NCBI RefSeq assembly: GCF_003544935.1
Contig: NZ_CP032098.1
Location: forward strand, 806,001 to 870,000
Reading direction: 5' to 3'
DNA length: 64,000 nt
From: Malaciobacter molluscorum LMG 25693
GTDB taxonomy: Bacteria > Campylobacterota > Campylobacteria > Campylobacterales > Arcobacteraceae
Part shown: in pieces, positions 16,580 to 24,116 of the stretch
How positions within the stretch are numbered: the first letter of the stretch is position 1
Layout of the letters: each line of letters opens with the position of its first letter
Made by a program: the position numbers and the translations under genes
Notes under the pieces: model-generated
Database searches by the model: none
What the model was told of the DNA's origin: nothing
What the model saw: the letters and a program-made list of their open reading frames with translations, nothing else

Positions 16580-18483
16580 TTATTCTCCATAACTTCTTTT
16601 AAAAATTCTTTTATTTTGGGATGAAGTATCCTTCTACTTGTAGAATGTGATTCTTGTAAAAAATAGATTAAACTTCCCATATTAAAAGCTTCTAATTTTC
16701 CTACAAATCTTTTTTTTAAAACTCTTTTTAATTTATTCATTATTTCTTTTAATTTATTTAAATTTGTTTCAATTTTATTATCTAATAAAACTTCTGCTAC
16801 AAATATTCCTACATTTGCCCATTTATCTATAAATGTATGAATTGAACTATGTGCAATTAAAGTAAATAGTATATCCATAAGGTTTGTTTGATTTGGACTA
16901 TTCGTATAGTTTTTTTCCATCTTTTTTATATTTTCTAAAAGAGTATAGTATCTTTTTGAAAATATTGCTGGATTCATTATATCTTCCATTTGTTGTTGCA
17001 TTCCATATTGTGGAGTAGTATGTGATAAAATAATCGCTTGAGTAAATTTACCAGTTGGAGCTGTTTGAACTGTTTTTTTATCATAATCATCTTCTTTTGT
17101 AACATCTAAAGCTTTTATATTCCTTTCTAAGAATGTTCCTTTAAATTGTTTACTTGGATCAACATATGTATCATCAAATTGATCAATATTATTATCTAAT
17201 ATTTTAAATAATATGTTCCAAAGAGAATTTGTGTTATTAGAGATTAAAGAGTTTTCATCTATATCTAAGAATGAATTAAGAGTTTCTATAAGTTTTTTTG
17301 AACCATTTAAATTATCTATATATCCTTTTCGAGAATAACTTGCATCTTCTTCATCTACTGTTCGTTTTGTTTCAATAAACACTGCTTTTAGTGCTCTAAT
17401 TCCCTCTAAAATCTCTTCCAATGAAGCTAATAGTTCTTGATATACATCATCTTTCAAAATTTGCCGTTTTATTTTAAGTTCATCTTTTGGGATAGTCTCT
17501 TTTAAAAAATCTGATACTTTAAATTCAATTTCTTTATTAATTTCTTTAAGGGATATAAATATACCAGATTCTATTTGTGTTTCATTATCTTTTTTATAAA
17601 ATACATTTTCAACAGATGTTAAAAAATTAATGGTTTTTTCATATAGAAGCTCTCCTTCACTATGACTCAACCAAAGATCTGTAAATTTATTAGTAGGAAT
17701 TTCTTTAAGAGCATTTATTGCTTTATCTATTAATCCTTCTTTGATTAACTCTCCTTCTTTATTTGCTTTATTAGTTGGTAATTTACTTCTAATAGAAAGT
17801 ACATTCTTTTCCTCTAGAACTTTTTGAATTAGAGATAAATCAAATAGAGAAAAATCAGCTAAAAAGTTTTGAGTAAGATCATAATCATTATAAGCATGCA
17901 TTATCTTTGTATTAGTATGAAATACTTTTGGTGTAACTTTTACTTGATGAAGATTGTTAAAAAATGGAGTTAATAAATAAGTAATAGACTTTATTTTCCA
18001 TTTTTTAGGCCATTGTTCTAATTTATCAATCTCTTTTGTCATTTCATTTATAACATTTCCACCGTGTGAATGACCTATTAGATGAAAATAAACTATTTCA
18101 TTTTTTATTGGCTCATAATAACCTTGATCATTATAGTTATCTTTCATACATAATCTTCTTACTAAATACTTACCCGCAGTCTCTCTATTTGATACACAAT
18201 TATCTCCACTCCAACCAAATTTATCAAAAACTATAAAATCAGTTATACTTTGTTCTAATTTTTTCATATTATCATAGAATGCTTTATCCCAATATTGTGA
18301 TGAAGATTGATAACTATTTGCTCTATGTGTTGTTTCATTAAAATTCAATCGTTTATTATTATCATATTGTATATTTGCAAAACTATTTACAGGGTCAGTT
18401 GTTCCAGGTACTAATATATAAATGTTTCTTGCATTTGGAACAGTTGTTTCATTTATTGTTTGAATTTTAAAATTCTTAGACAT
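16576..18483 (-). CDS. T6SS lipase-type (Tle-like) effector, alpha/beta hydrolase
   Basis: 635 residues, no signal peptide. The N-terminal third is an alpha/beta hydrolase: ARNIYILVPGTTDP is the first core strand with the oxyanion loop, and the nucleophile elbow GHSHGG puts Ser at 139 (residues 137-142). A plausible acid lies in the YNDYDLT segment and histidines follow, but I cannot fix the triad. The rest is helical and charged, with no membrane segment. G-x-S-x-G lipases encoded directly after vgrG are the Tle effectors that cut phospholipids in the target periplasm. The ATG overlaps the vgrG stop by 8 bases and has AGGAGAG five bases before it. The GHSHG elbow does not let me name one Tle subfamily. 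Confidence 0.78.
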   Translation of the reverse strand: MSKNFKIQTINETTVPNARNIYILVPGTTDPVNSFANIQYDNNKRLNFNETTHRANSYQSSSQYWDKAFYDNMKKLEQSITDFIVFDKFGWSGDNCVSNRETAGKYLVRRLCMKDNYNDQGYYEPIKNEIVYFHLIGHSHGGNVINEMTKEIDKLEQWPKKWKIKSITYLLTPFFNNLHQVKVTPKVFHTNTKIMHAYNDYDLTQNFLADFSLFDLSLIQKVLEEKNVLSIRSKLPTNKANKEGELIKEGLIDKAINALKEIPTNKFTDLWLSHSEGELLYEKTINFLTSVENVFYKKDNETQIESGIFISLKEINKEIEFKVSDFLKETIPKDELKIKRQILKDDVYQELLASLEEILEGIRALKAVFIETKRTVDEEDASYSRKGYIDNLNGSKKLIETLNSFLDIDENSLISNNTNSLWNILFKILDNNIDQFDDTYVDPSKQFKGTFLERNIKALDVTKEDDYDKKTVQTAPTGKFTQAIILSHTTPQYGMQQQMEDIMNPAIFSKRYYTLLENIKKMEKNYTNSPNQTNLMDILFTLIAHSSIHTFIDKWANVGIFVAEVLLDNKIETNLNKLKEIMNKLKRVLKKRFVGKLEAFNMGSLIYFLQESHSTSRRILHPKIKEFLKEVMENK

Positions 18484-20959
18484 TTATCTCTCCTGAGTAT
18501 TTCTTTATTGCATCTTCTTCTAAATTATTATCTTTTTTTAATTTTTCAATATCAAATTCTTGTAATATTCTATTTTTTTGAATAGTAGTTGTTTTTATTT
18601 CTTGTGCAATAATTTCTCCATTTGTATTAAGTCCTTTAAGTATTACATCTACACTTCTTCCATCTTTTAATAAACTATCTGCTTGTATAAAAAGAGTATT
18701 TTCTAACTGTTTAGTTATTGTTGTTCCATAATGATTTGTAATTCTCAGATTAATAATATCACCTTCTGTTACTACATCCTCAACACTTACTCCACCATTA
18801 GCACTATTATCTACAAAGTTTTGAGTATTAAAGTGAATACCACTTGCATCTACTGTTAGGATATTACTTCCACATTTAAAGCTTATACCATTTGCTCCAT
18901 CAAATAAGCAGTTATCTGAAGCTTGCACTTTTAAATCATTTGTATTTAGATGAAATCCATCTTCTATATCAACTCTTAGTTCTTTTCCTATTTTTACAAA
19001 TAGATTTTGTAAGAATTTATCAGATACATCTTTTTGAATATATTTATGCAAGATATTTTTGATTCTAAGTTCTACATCTCTTTCTAAATATGTCTTTTCA
19101 TTTTGTTTTATTAGTGTTTCTAAGTTTTGTTTATAGTGTTCTTCACAATCATTTTTAATAGTAGTAATAGATTCTTTCTCAACAGTTAAAATCTTGTTTG
19201 CTTTTATACTCTTTCTTTCCTCTTCTCCTACTGTTATGATTGAGTCTTTTTGGATTGTCTCTTCTTTATCATTTTCTACTAATAGTTTTGAGTTATTCTC
19301 TACATGTTTATATTCATCATTTAACACATGGGTTTTTAAATCTTTTTGTGCTCTAAATGATAGTAACTCTTCACCTTGTTTATCTTCAAACAGTATCTCA
19401 TTATACCCTTGTTTATGTTCATATTGTGGCATTGAGTTTGTTTTGATATAACTCTTTGTTTTATCTTTTGGAAGGTTATATGGTACTTTATTCTCTCCAT
19501 TATACAAGCTTCCTATTATTATTGGTTTATCTACATCTCCATTTACAAAACTTACTATTACTTCACTATTTACTCTTGGTAGAAATTGTGCTCCATAATT
19601 ATTACCTGCAAAGAAGTTTGAGTATCTTAAATAACAAGATATTGTTTTATTCTCTTCAAAGTGAAACAATACTTTTATTCTTCCTTGTTCATCTACATCT
19701 ATTGTATTCGCATCTTCTTTTGTATTACTATTACTACTTGCTACTATTGCTGTTTGTACTGAGTTTATTTTTGGTTTTATTATTGTATATGCTGGAACAT
19801 AATCTATATCTTTTGGAATTGAAGTAAATTCTACTTCATATTGCAGTTCATGTTTTTTCTTTTCATTTACATTTTGTATATATTCATCCAATGCATTTGG
19901 AAAGATCCCATTATATTTTACTTCAAGGATAATTACATCAAATACTTTTTTTGCTCTTTCATCTTCTAATTCTATATTCAAACTATCATTTATTACTAAT
20001 TCTTGGCTAGTTCCTTTTATCAAGTTTGATTTTACATATTCTCTTTTAGCTTCTATTTTATTATATTTATCCAAATCTTTATAAAGACTCTCATCTAGCA
20101 CATTTAGTTTATCTCTTAGGTTATTTCTTTTTATATCTACTCTTAATTGACTTGTTGATTGATTATCTTTTATACTAGAAGTTATTGCTGCTCCTGTTTG
20201 TATCTTATATTCCAAGCTTGGATTTGAGTAATCATAATAATCTTCTATTATATTAGTTGCTGTGAATCTTTTACTATGATTAAATTGGCTTACACTACTA
20301 TAGCTATTTATTATTGCATGTTCTGTTAGTTTACAAAGCACTATATTATATGGATTATTTGATGAGTATTCTACTATAAAGCTATAACCTTCTTCTTCAC
20401 ATAGCATTGTTAGAAATTCTAAATCACTTTGATTATATTGGGTTGTATATTCTCTTGTTACTTCATTTTTTATATCTATTTTTACATCTACATTTATATT
20501 TAACAGTTGGTTATATTTATTTATTATTTCACTAAATATTGTACTTACTTTTTTTTCATGATATATCTCATATCTATTATTTAATCCAAGATAATACAAA
20601 GGAGATACTATTTTTATTTTATAAAGGTATTTTTTTGCTACTACACTATCTTCACTTGCTTCATAAATCTTTCCATAGATACTTTTTTTATCTATTGGGT
20701 TTATTTCATCTTGTATTATTAGTTCTACATCTGTATCTACTATATCTTCTATTTCTATAAACTCTTCACTTACAAATACTACTTCAAATTCATATGGACT
20801 ATTTACTTTACTAATACCATTTAGTTTATATACACTCAAACTCTCATTTAGTATATCTGGCAAGTCACTTCTATAGTTTATTAGTCTTATTCTTGCTTTT
20901 ATGTTTTGGTTGATTTCTGATCGCAGTTGTTTAGTAATATTTTCTATTTTGCTAGACAT
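18476..20959 (-). CDS. vgrG: T6SS spike protein VgrG with Ig-like C-terminal extension
   Basis: 827 residues. Residues about 20-370 match the gp27-like base (SVYKLNG start, YTTQYNQSDLEFLTMLCEEEGY block), about 420-500 the OB domain (DEQGRIKVLFHF, LPRVNSEVIVSF and GDVDKPIIIGSLYN motifs), and about 500-725 the beta-helical needle with charged repeats. Residues 726-827 are an added tail ending in a beta-rich domain (755-827) similar to the N-terminus of the second effector. VgrG sits on the Hcp tube and carries effectors; the tail is the likely docking site for the lipase encoded next. No DUF2345-fused enzyme and no PAAR gene are visible nearby, and no other T6SS apparatus gene is in the window. 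Confidence 0.93.
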   Translation of the reverse strand: MSSKIENITKQLRSEINQNIKARIRLINYRSDLPDILNESLSVYKLNGISKVNSPYEFEVVFVSEEFIEIEDIVDTDVELIIQDEINPIDKKSIYGKIYEASEDSVVAKKYLYKIKIVSPLYYLGLNNRYEIYHEKKVSTIFSEIINKYNQLLNINVDVKIDIKNEVTREYTTQYNQSDLEFLTMLCEEEGYSFIVEYSSNNPYNIVLCKLTEHAIINSYSSVSQFNHSKRFTATNIIEDYYDYSNPSLEYKIQTGAAITSSIKDNQSTSQLRVDIKRNNLRDKLNVLDESLYKDLDKYNKIEAKREYVKSNLIKGTSQELVINDSLNIELEDERAKKVFDVIILEVKYNGIFPNALDEYIQNVNEKKKHELQYEVEFTSIPKDIDYVPAYTIIKPKINSVQTAIVASSNSNTKEDANTIDVDEQGRIKVLFHFEENKTISCYLRYSNFFAGNNYGAQFLPRVNSEVIVSFVNGDVDKPIIIGSLYNGENKVPYNLPKDKTKSYIKTNSMPQYEHKQGYNEILFEDKQGEELLSFRAQKDLKTHVLNDEYKHVENNSKLLVENDKEETIQKDSIITVGEEERKSIKANKILTVEKESITTIKNDCEEHYKQNLETLIKQNEKTYLERDVELRIKNILHKYIQKDVSDKFLQNLFVKIGKELRVDIEDGFHLNTNDLKVQASDNCLFDGANGISFKCGSNILTVDASGIHFNTQNFVDNSANGGVSVEDVVTEGDIINLRITNHYGTTITKQLENTLFIQADSLLKDGRSVDVILKGLNTNGEIIAQEIKTTTIQKNRILQEFDIEKLKKDNNLEEDAIKKYSGEINV
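18784..19021. repeat. VgrG-tail direct repeat, copy A (in active vgrG)
   Basis: This stretch encodes VgrG residues about 647-725 and is the counterpart of 15301-15538 (about 96 percent identical over 238 bases by eye). The sequence between the two copies carries the active tail, the lipase gene and the LRR gene. Confidence 0.93.
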
Positions 20960-21052
20960 AAAAATAGCCTTTATAAAAGTAATAGAAAATATTATCTAAA
21001 AATAAATTAAAAAATTATTAATATTTGATGAAAATTAATTTGCACTAGCTAT

Positions 21053-21079
21053 AAAAAGCTCGAAAAGTTTCGAGCTTTT
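21053..21079 (-). terminator. hairpin terminator after the decayed superoxide reductase gene
   Basis: A 12-base inverted repeat (arms AAAAGCTCGAAA and TTTCGAGCTTTT) lies just past the pseudogene stop; on the minus strand it ends in a T run. It is the intact terminator of a now broken gene. Confidence 0.8.
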
Positions 21080-21084
21080 AAAAA

Positions 21085-21352
21085 TTACGCTTCTACTTCA
21101 ACTGTTACGGGTGTTGATTCCTAAATCACGTGTTTTGTACAGTAACCATGTGCAACTAAGTTAAGTTTTTTACCAGTTGGAATAATTGTAAAAATTGTAG
21201 TGTTATGGGCTTTAATATTTCCTAGTGTTCCTGGAACATAAGTAGCTTTTGCAGTTTTTTCACAGTGGATAAATGGCGAGTGTCTATCAATAAGATCTTT
21301 TTTCGCTTCTCTCAACAGTATAAATGTCAACATATTTATTAATTTTTGGCAT
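21085..21352 (-). pseudogene. decayed class II superoxide reductase (desulfoferrodoxin-like) gene
   Basis: Reading from ATG 21352 gives MPKINKYVDIYTVER, the normal start of these small iron proteins. Two bases of a GA repeat are then missing, shifting the frame; the next frame continues EAKKDLIDRHSPFIHCEK. After ...KTAKA the sequence jumps to TYVPGTLGNIKAH, leaving out roughly 45 residues that normally hold the HP..HYI iron-ligand histidines. Near the end, YCTKH is followed by V-I-stop-E-S where relatives have G-I-W-E-S, so the Trp codon became TAG; the true end STPVTVEVEA and a normal stop follow. Superoxide reductase detoxifies superoxide in microaerophiles. With three lesions this copy cannot be functional. 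The comparison sequence is from memory of the family. Confidence 0.88.
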
Positions 21353-21470
21353 TATTTCTTTTTTTAAAATCGATATTATTATATAATAAAAATTATTAAT
21401 TGATAATCCTACTTAAAATTATAAAATAATAATTTAAGTTAAAAATTAGAATTATAGTCTTATTTTTAGA

Positions 21471-21476
21471 TATAAT
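21471..21476 (+). promoter_or_regulatory. -10 element placing the thiL transcript start at or next to its ATG
   Basis: TATAAT ends only 6 bases before the thiL ATG and no Shine-Dalgarno sequence is visible, so the mRNA is probably leaderless or nearly so. Confidence 0.5.
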
Positions 21477-21482
21477 TTCGCC

Positions 21483-22325
21483 ATGAATAAAGAAGATCAT
21501 TTTATACAACAATTTACAAATCAAACAAATTTAATAGGTGATGATGCTGCTGTTATTGGAGAAATGGTTTATTCTCAAGATGCATTTTTTGAAAATGTTC
21601 ATTTTAAAAAGGATTGGATGAGTTTAAAACAAATAGCTGCAAAATCAATGCTTGTAAATATTTCTGATGCAATCGCAATGAATGCAATACCGCAATATGC
21701 CCTTTTAACTGTTGCAATTCCTGCTTATTATTCTACATCTGATATGAGGAAATTAGCAAATGGATTTAAAAAAGTGGCAAAAGATTATAATATAAAAATT
21801 ATAGGTGGAGACACTATAAGTAATGAAAAGCTTGATATTTCAGTAACAATAATTTCAAAAAGTGAAAATCCTATATTTAGAAATGGAGCAAAAAAAGATG
21901 ATTTAGTTTGCTATACAGGAGATTTAGGAACTTGTAAAAAAGATTTAAAAAAACTTTTTAAAGGTAAAAAAATCTCTTCAAAATCAAAATTTATAAAGCC
22001 AAAATTAAAAGATAATTTTTTTTATGAAATTGCAAAATACGTAAATGCTTCATTAGATATTTCAGATGGATTATTCTTTGAGCTTGAAAGATTATCTAAA
22101 TCAAGTAAAGTAGGCTTTGAGTTCTTTGATAAAATATCAGAAAATATTGGAACTTCAGGCGAAGAGTATGAGATGTTATTTACTTTTCCTAAAAAATATT
22201 TAGAAAAAATAATGGCAGCATCTAAAAAACATAATATTGCATTGAATATTTTTGCAAAAGTAATTGAGGGAAAATATGAAACAAAGTATAAAAATCATCA
22301 TTTTAATAAAAGGGATAATAATTGA
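21483..22325 (+). CDS. thiL: thiamine-monophosphate kinase
   Basis: 280 residues (family 300-330; Campylobacterota forms are short). The ATP/metal motifs are visible: IGDDAAVI near residue 18, SMLVNISDAIAMNAIPQYAL in the dimer strand region, IIGGDTIS, and LDISDGLFFELERL with the final GEEYEMLFTF block. The enzyme phosphorylates thiamine phosphate to the active cofactor thiamine diphosphate in the cytoplasm. Its stop overlaps the TTG start of truD by four bases, so the two form an operon. There is no visible ribosome-binding site and the -10 box is almost adjacent. It lies directly beside the superoxide reductase pseudogene, transcribed divergently from it. Confidence 0.95.
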   Translation: MNKEDHFIQQFTNQTNLIGDDAAVIGEMVYSQDAFFENVHFKKDWMSLKQIAAKSMLVNISDAIAMNAIPQYALLTVAIPAYYSTSDMRKLANGFKKVAKDYNIKIIGGDTISNEKLDISVTIISKSENPIFRNGAKKDDLVCYTGDLGTCKKDLKKLFKGKKISSKSKFIKPKLKDNFFYEIAKYVNASLDISDGLFFELERLSKSSKVGFEFFDKISENIGTSGEEYEMLFTFPKKYLEKIMAASKKHNIALNIFAKVIEGKYETKYKNHHFNKRDNN

Positions 22326-23389
22326 ATAACTTACAAAGATACTTAAATCACTCAAAAATAGATGTACTTTTCAAGCAAAATAAAGATGATTTTGTTGTAA
22401 CAGAAGTACCATTATATGATTTTACAAATGAGGGTGAACATTTAATTATAAAATTTAGAAAAAAAGATTTGACAACTTGGGATGCAGTATCTATTTTTGC
22501 TAATCATTTTGGCTGTTCTACAAGAGATATTGGATATGCAGGTTTAAAAGATAAAAATGCAATGACAATACAAAGCATTTCAATAAATAAAAAATATGAA
22601 GAAAAACTTTCAAGTTTTGAACATGACAAAATTAAAATTTTAGAGACTACCTATCATCAAAATAAGATAAAAATAGGACATTTAAAAGGTAATAAATTTT
22701 TTATTAGATTAAAAAGAGTTTCTACTATTGATGCAAGAATAATTGAACAAGTTTTAGCACAATTAGCAATTTTTGGTATGCCTAATTATTTTGGATTTCA
22801 AAGATTTGGAATTGAAGGAGATAATTATAAAAAAGGTGAAGAAATAGTAAATGGTCAAAGAAGAGAAAAAGATAGAAAATTAAGACAAATGTATGTAAAT
22901 GCATACCAAAGTTTTTTATTTAATAACTGGTTATCTAAAAGAATTGAAATATCAAAATTAATAGAAGCATTTGAGCCAAAAGAGATTTATCAGAAATTAC
23001 ATTTACCGCAAGATTTAGTAAAACAAATGAAAGAACAAAAACACCCATTTAAAATTATGCTTGGAGATTTACTTAGCCATTATCCTTTTGGTAAGATCTT
23101 TTATGCAGAAGATTTAGAAAGTGAAGCAACTAAATTTTTTGATAAAGATAGAGTTCCGACGGGTTTATTATGTGGTAAAAGAGTAAAAACTGCACAAGAT
23201 TATGCACTTGAATATGAAAAAGATTTTACTAAAACTTTAAAAGAAGATGGAGCAAGAAGATTTGCATGGGTTTTTCCAATTGATATTGAAAGTAATTATA
23301 AAGAGGATAAAAACTGGATGGAGTTATCCTTTTATCTTCCAAAAGGATCTTATGCTACTGAATTTATTGCTGAGTTAATTCATCAATAA
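22322..23389 (+). CDS. truD: tRNA pseudouridine(13) synthase TruD
   Basis: 355 residues, similar to E. coli TruD (349). The N-terminal motif DDFVVTEVPLY and the catalytic block GYAGLKDKNAMTIQ are clear; Asp77 is the expected catalytic aspartate that attacks uridine. Later motifs FGMPNYFGFQRFG-like (IFGMPNYFGFQRFG) and the C-terminal LPKGSYATEFIAEL complete the family pattern. It modifies U13 in tRNA-Glu. The start is TTG overlapping the end of thiL. A dyad with a possible promoter for the next gene follows about 45 bases after the stop. Confidence 0.96.
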   Translation: MNNLQRYLNHSKIDVLFKQNKDDFVVTEVPLYDFTNEGEHLIIKFRKKDLTTWDAVSIFANHFGCSTRDIGYAGLKDKNAMTIQSISINKKYEEKLSSFEHDKIKILETTYHQNKIKIGHLKGNKFFIRLKRVSTIDARIIEQVLAQLAIFGMPNYFGFQRFGIEGDNYKKGEEIVNGQRREKDRKLRQMYVNAYQSFLFNNWLSKRIEISKLIEAFEPKEIYQKLHLPQDLVKQMKEQKHPFKIMLGDLLSHYPFGKIFYAEDLESEATKFFDKDRVPTGLLCGKRVKTAQDYALEYEKDFTKTLKEDGARRFAWVFPIDIESNYKEDKNWMELSFYLPKGSYATEFIAELIHQ

Positions 23390-23432
23390 TTAAAATATAT
23401 TAATTTTTTGTTATTTATGTTAAGTAAAAAAA

Positions 23433-23460
23433 AGATAGACTTATATAATAAAGTCTATCT
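23433..23460 (+). promoter_or_regulatory. perfect 10-bp dyad surrounding a TATAAT box upstream of the CheZ-like gene
   Basis: Arms AGATAGACTT (23433-23442) and AAGTCTATCT (23451-23460) flank an 8-base centre that holds TATAAT (23444-23449). AAAAGG follows at once as ribosome-binding site. It may be an operator over the -10 box, or a hairpin in the 5' leader. Confidence 0.5.
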
Positions 23461-23472
23461 AAAAGGTCATAT

Positions 23473-23835
23473 ATGAAATATGAAGAGCTTATAAAAGAAT
23501 TGTGTGATGTTATTAAAGAATCAGAAAAAAATGCAAGTTTGATTTATGATAATTTTGAATCAATTCAAGAACATATAAATACTTCCTCTTTATTAATGAA
23601 AGAAAAAAATAAAATTTCAGAAATAATCTCAAATTCATTAGGTTTATTACAACACCAAGATATGCATAGACAAAAAATAGAAAGAGTTGTAAATTTTGTT
23701 TGTGAAAAAAATAATATTGATAAATCTCAATATAATTTAGCAGATTCTGCTAAAACAATAGATAAAAATGATTGTAATGATATTGTTAATGATGATGAGC
23801 TAGAAGCATTGATTAAACAAATGCAACAAAACTAA
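23473..23835 (+). CDS. short CheZ-like chemotaxis phosphatase candidate
   Basis: 120 residues, mostly helical. The motif LLQHQDMHRQKIERV places Asp63 and Gln67 four residues apart, as in the catalytic helix of CheZ (Asp143 and Gln147 in E. coli). The acidic C-terminal end DDELEALIKQMQQ resembles the CheY-binding tail of CheZ. Full CheZ has about 214 residues, so this is a shortened version, as described for the remote CheZ homologues of Helicobacter and Campylobacter. It would remove phosphate from CheY-P in the cytoplasm. A chemoreceptor gene lies close by on the other strand. AAAAGG is seven bases before the ATG. Assignment is by motif only. Confidence 0.55.
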   Translation: MKYEELIKELCDVIKESEKNASLIYDNFESIQEHINTSSLLMKEKNKISEIISNSLGLLQHQDMHRQKIERVVNFVCEKNNIDKSQYNLADSAKTIDKNDCNDIVNDDELEALIKQMQQN

Positions 23836-23861
23836 TATAAACAAATTTGTTTTATATTATT

Positions 23862-24116
23862 ATGATACAAATTAAAGAATTAGAATATAACCTTGAAAAG
23901 TTAGAAAAATTAACAACATCAAGAGACTCAATTCAAGGTCTAAAAATTTATAAAGATGCTTTAACTAAATTAAAACAGATAAAAAGAATTGATGACTTTC
24001 ATGAAATATTAAATCAAGTATTAAAAGCCTTAAGTGGCATAGAAGCTCATGGATTCTTTACAGATGAAGAATATGCATATGTAACAAAAATAAGAAAAAT
24101 AAAAAGAAGAGATTAA
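23862..24116 (+). CDS. small helical protein of unknown function
   Basis: 84 residues from the ATG at 23862 (an in-frame TTG five codons upstream is possible). The sequence is charged and predicted all-helical, starting MIQIKELEYNLEKLEKLTTS, with no cysteine or membrane segment. It follows the CheZ-like gene by 26 bases and has no obvious ribosome-binding site of its own. Its end overlaps the convergent chemoreceptor gene by four bases. I do not recognise a family; the coiled-coil character and position suggest, weakly, a chemotaxis link. Confidence 0.55.
   Translation: MIQIKELEYNLEKLEKLTTSRDSIQGLKIYKDALTKLKQIKRIDDFHEILNQVLKALSGIEAHGFFTDEEYAYVTKIRKIKRRD

Noticed and set aside
15879-16592. 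Long plus-strand open frame opposite the LRR gene
   Set aside because: A shadow of the leucine-rich repeats in the other strand; the minus frame has the signal peptide, Shine-Dalgarno and overlap.
19456-19827. Leucine/tyrosine-rich open frame on the plus strand, hydrophobic
   Set aside because: It lies opposite vgrG and its composition is what antisense of an A+T-rich gene produces; no ribosome site.
21121-21333. 70-codon minus-strand frame considered as a real small gene
   Set aside because: It is one frame of the broken superoxide reductase gene; the family N-terminus lies upstream in another frame and its C-terminus continues past the TAG.
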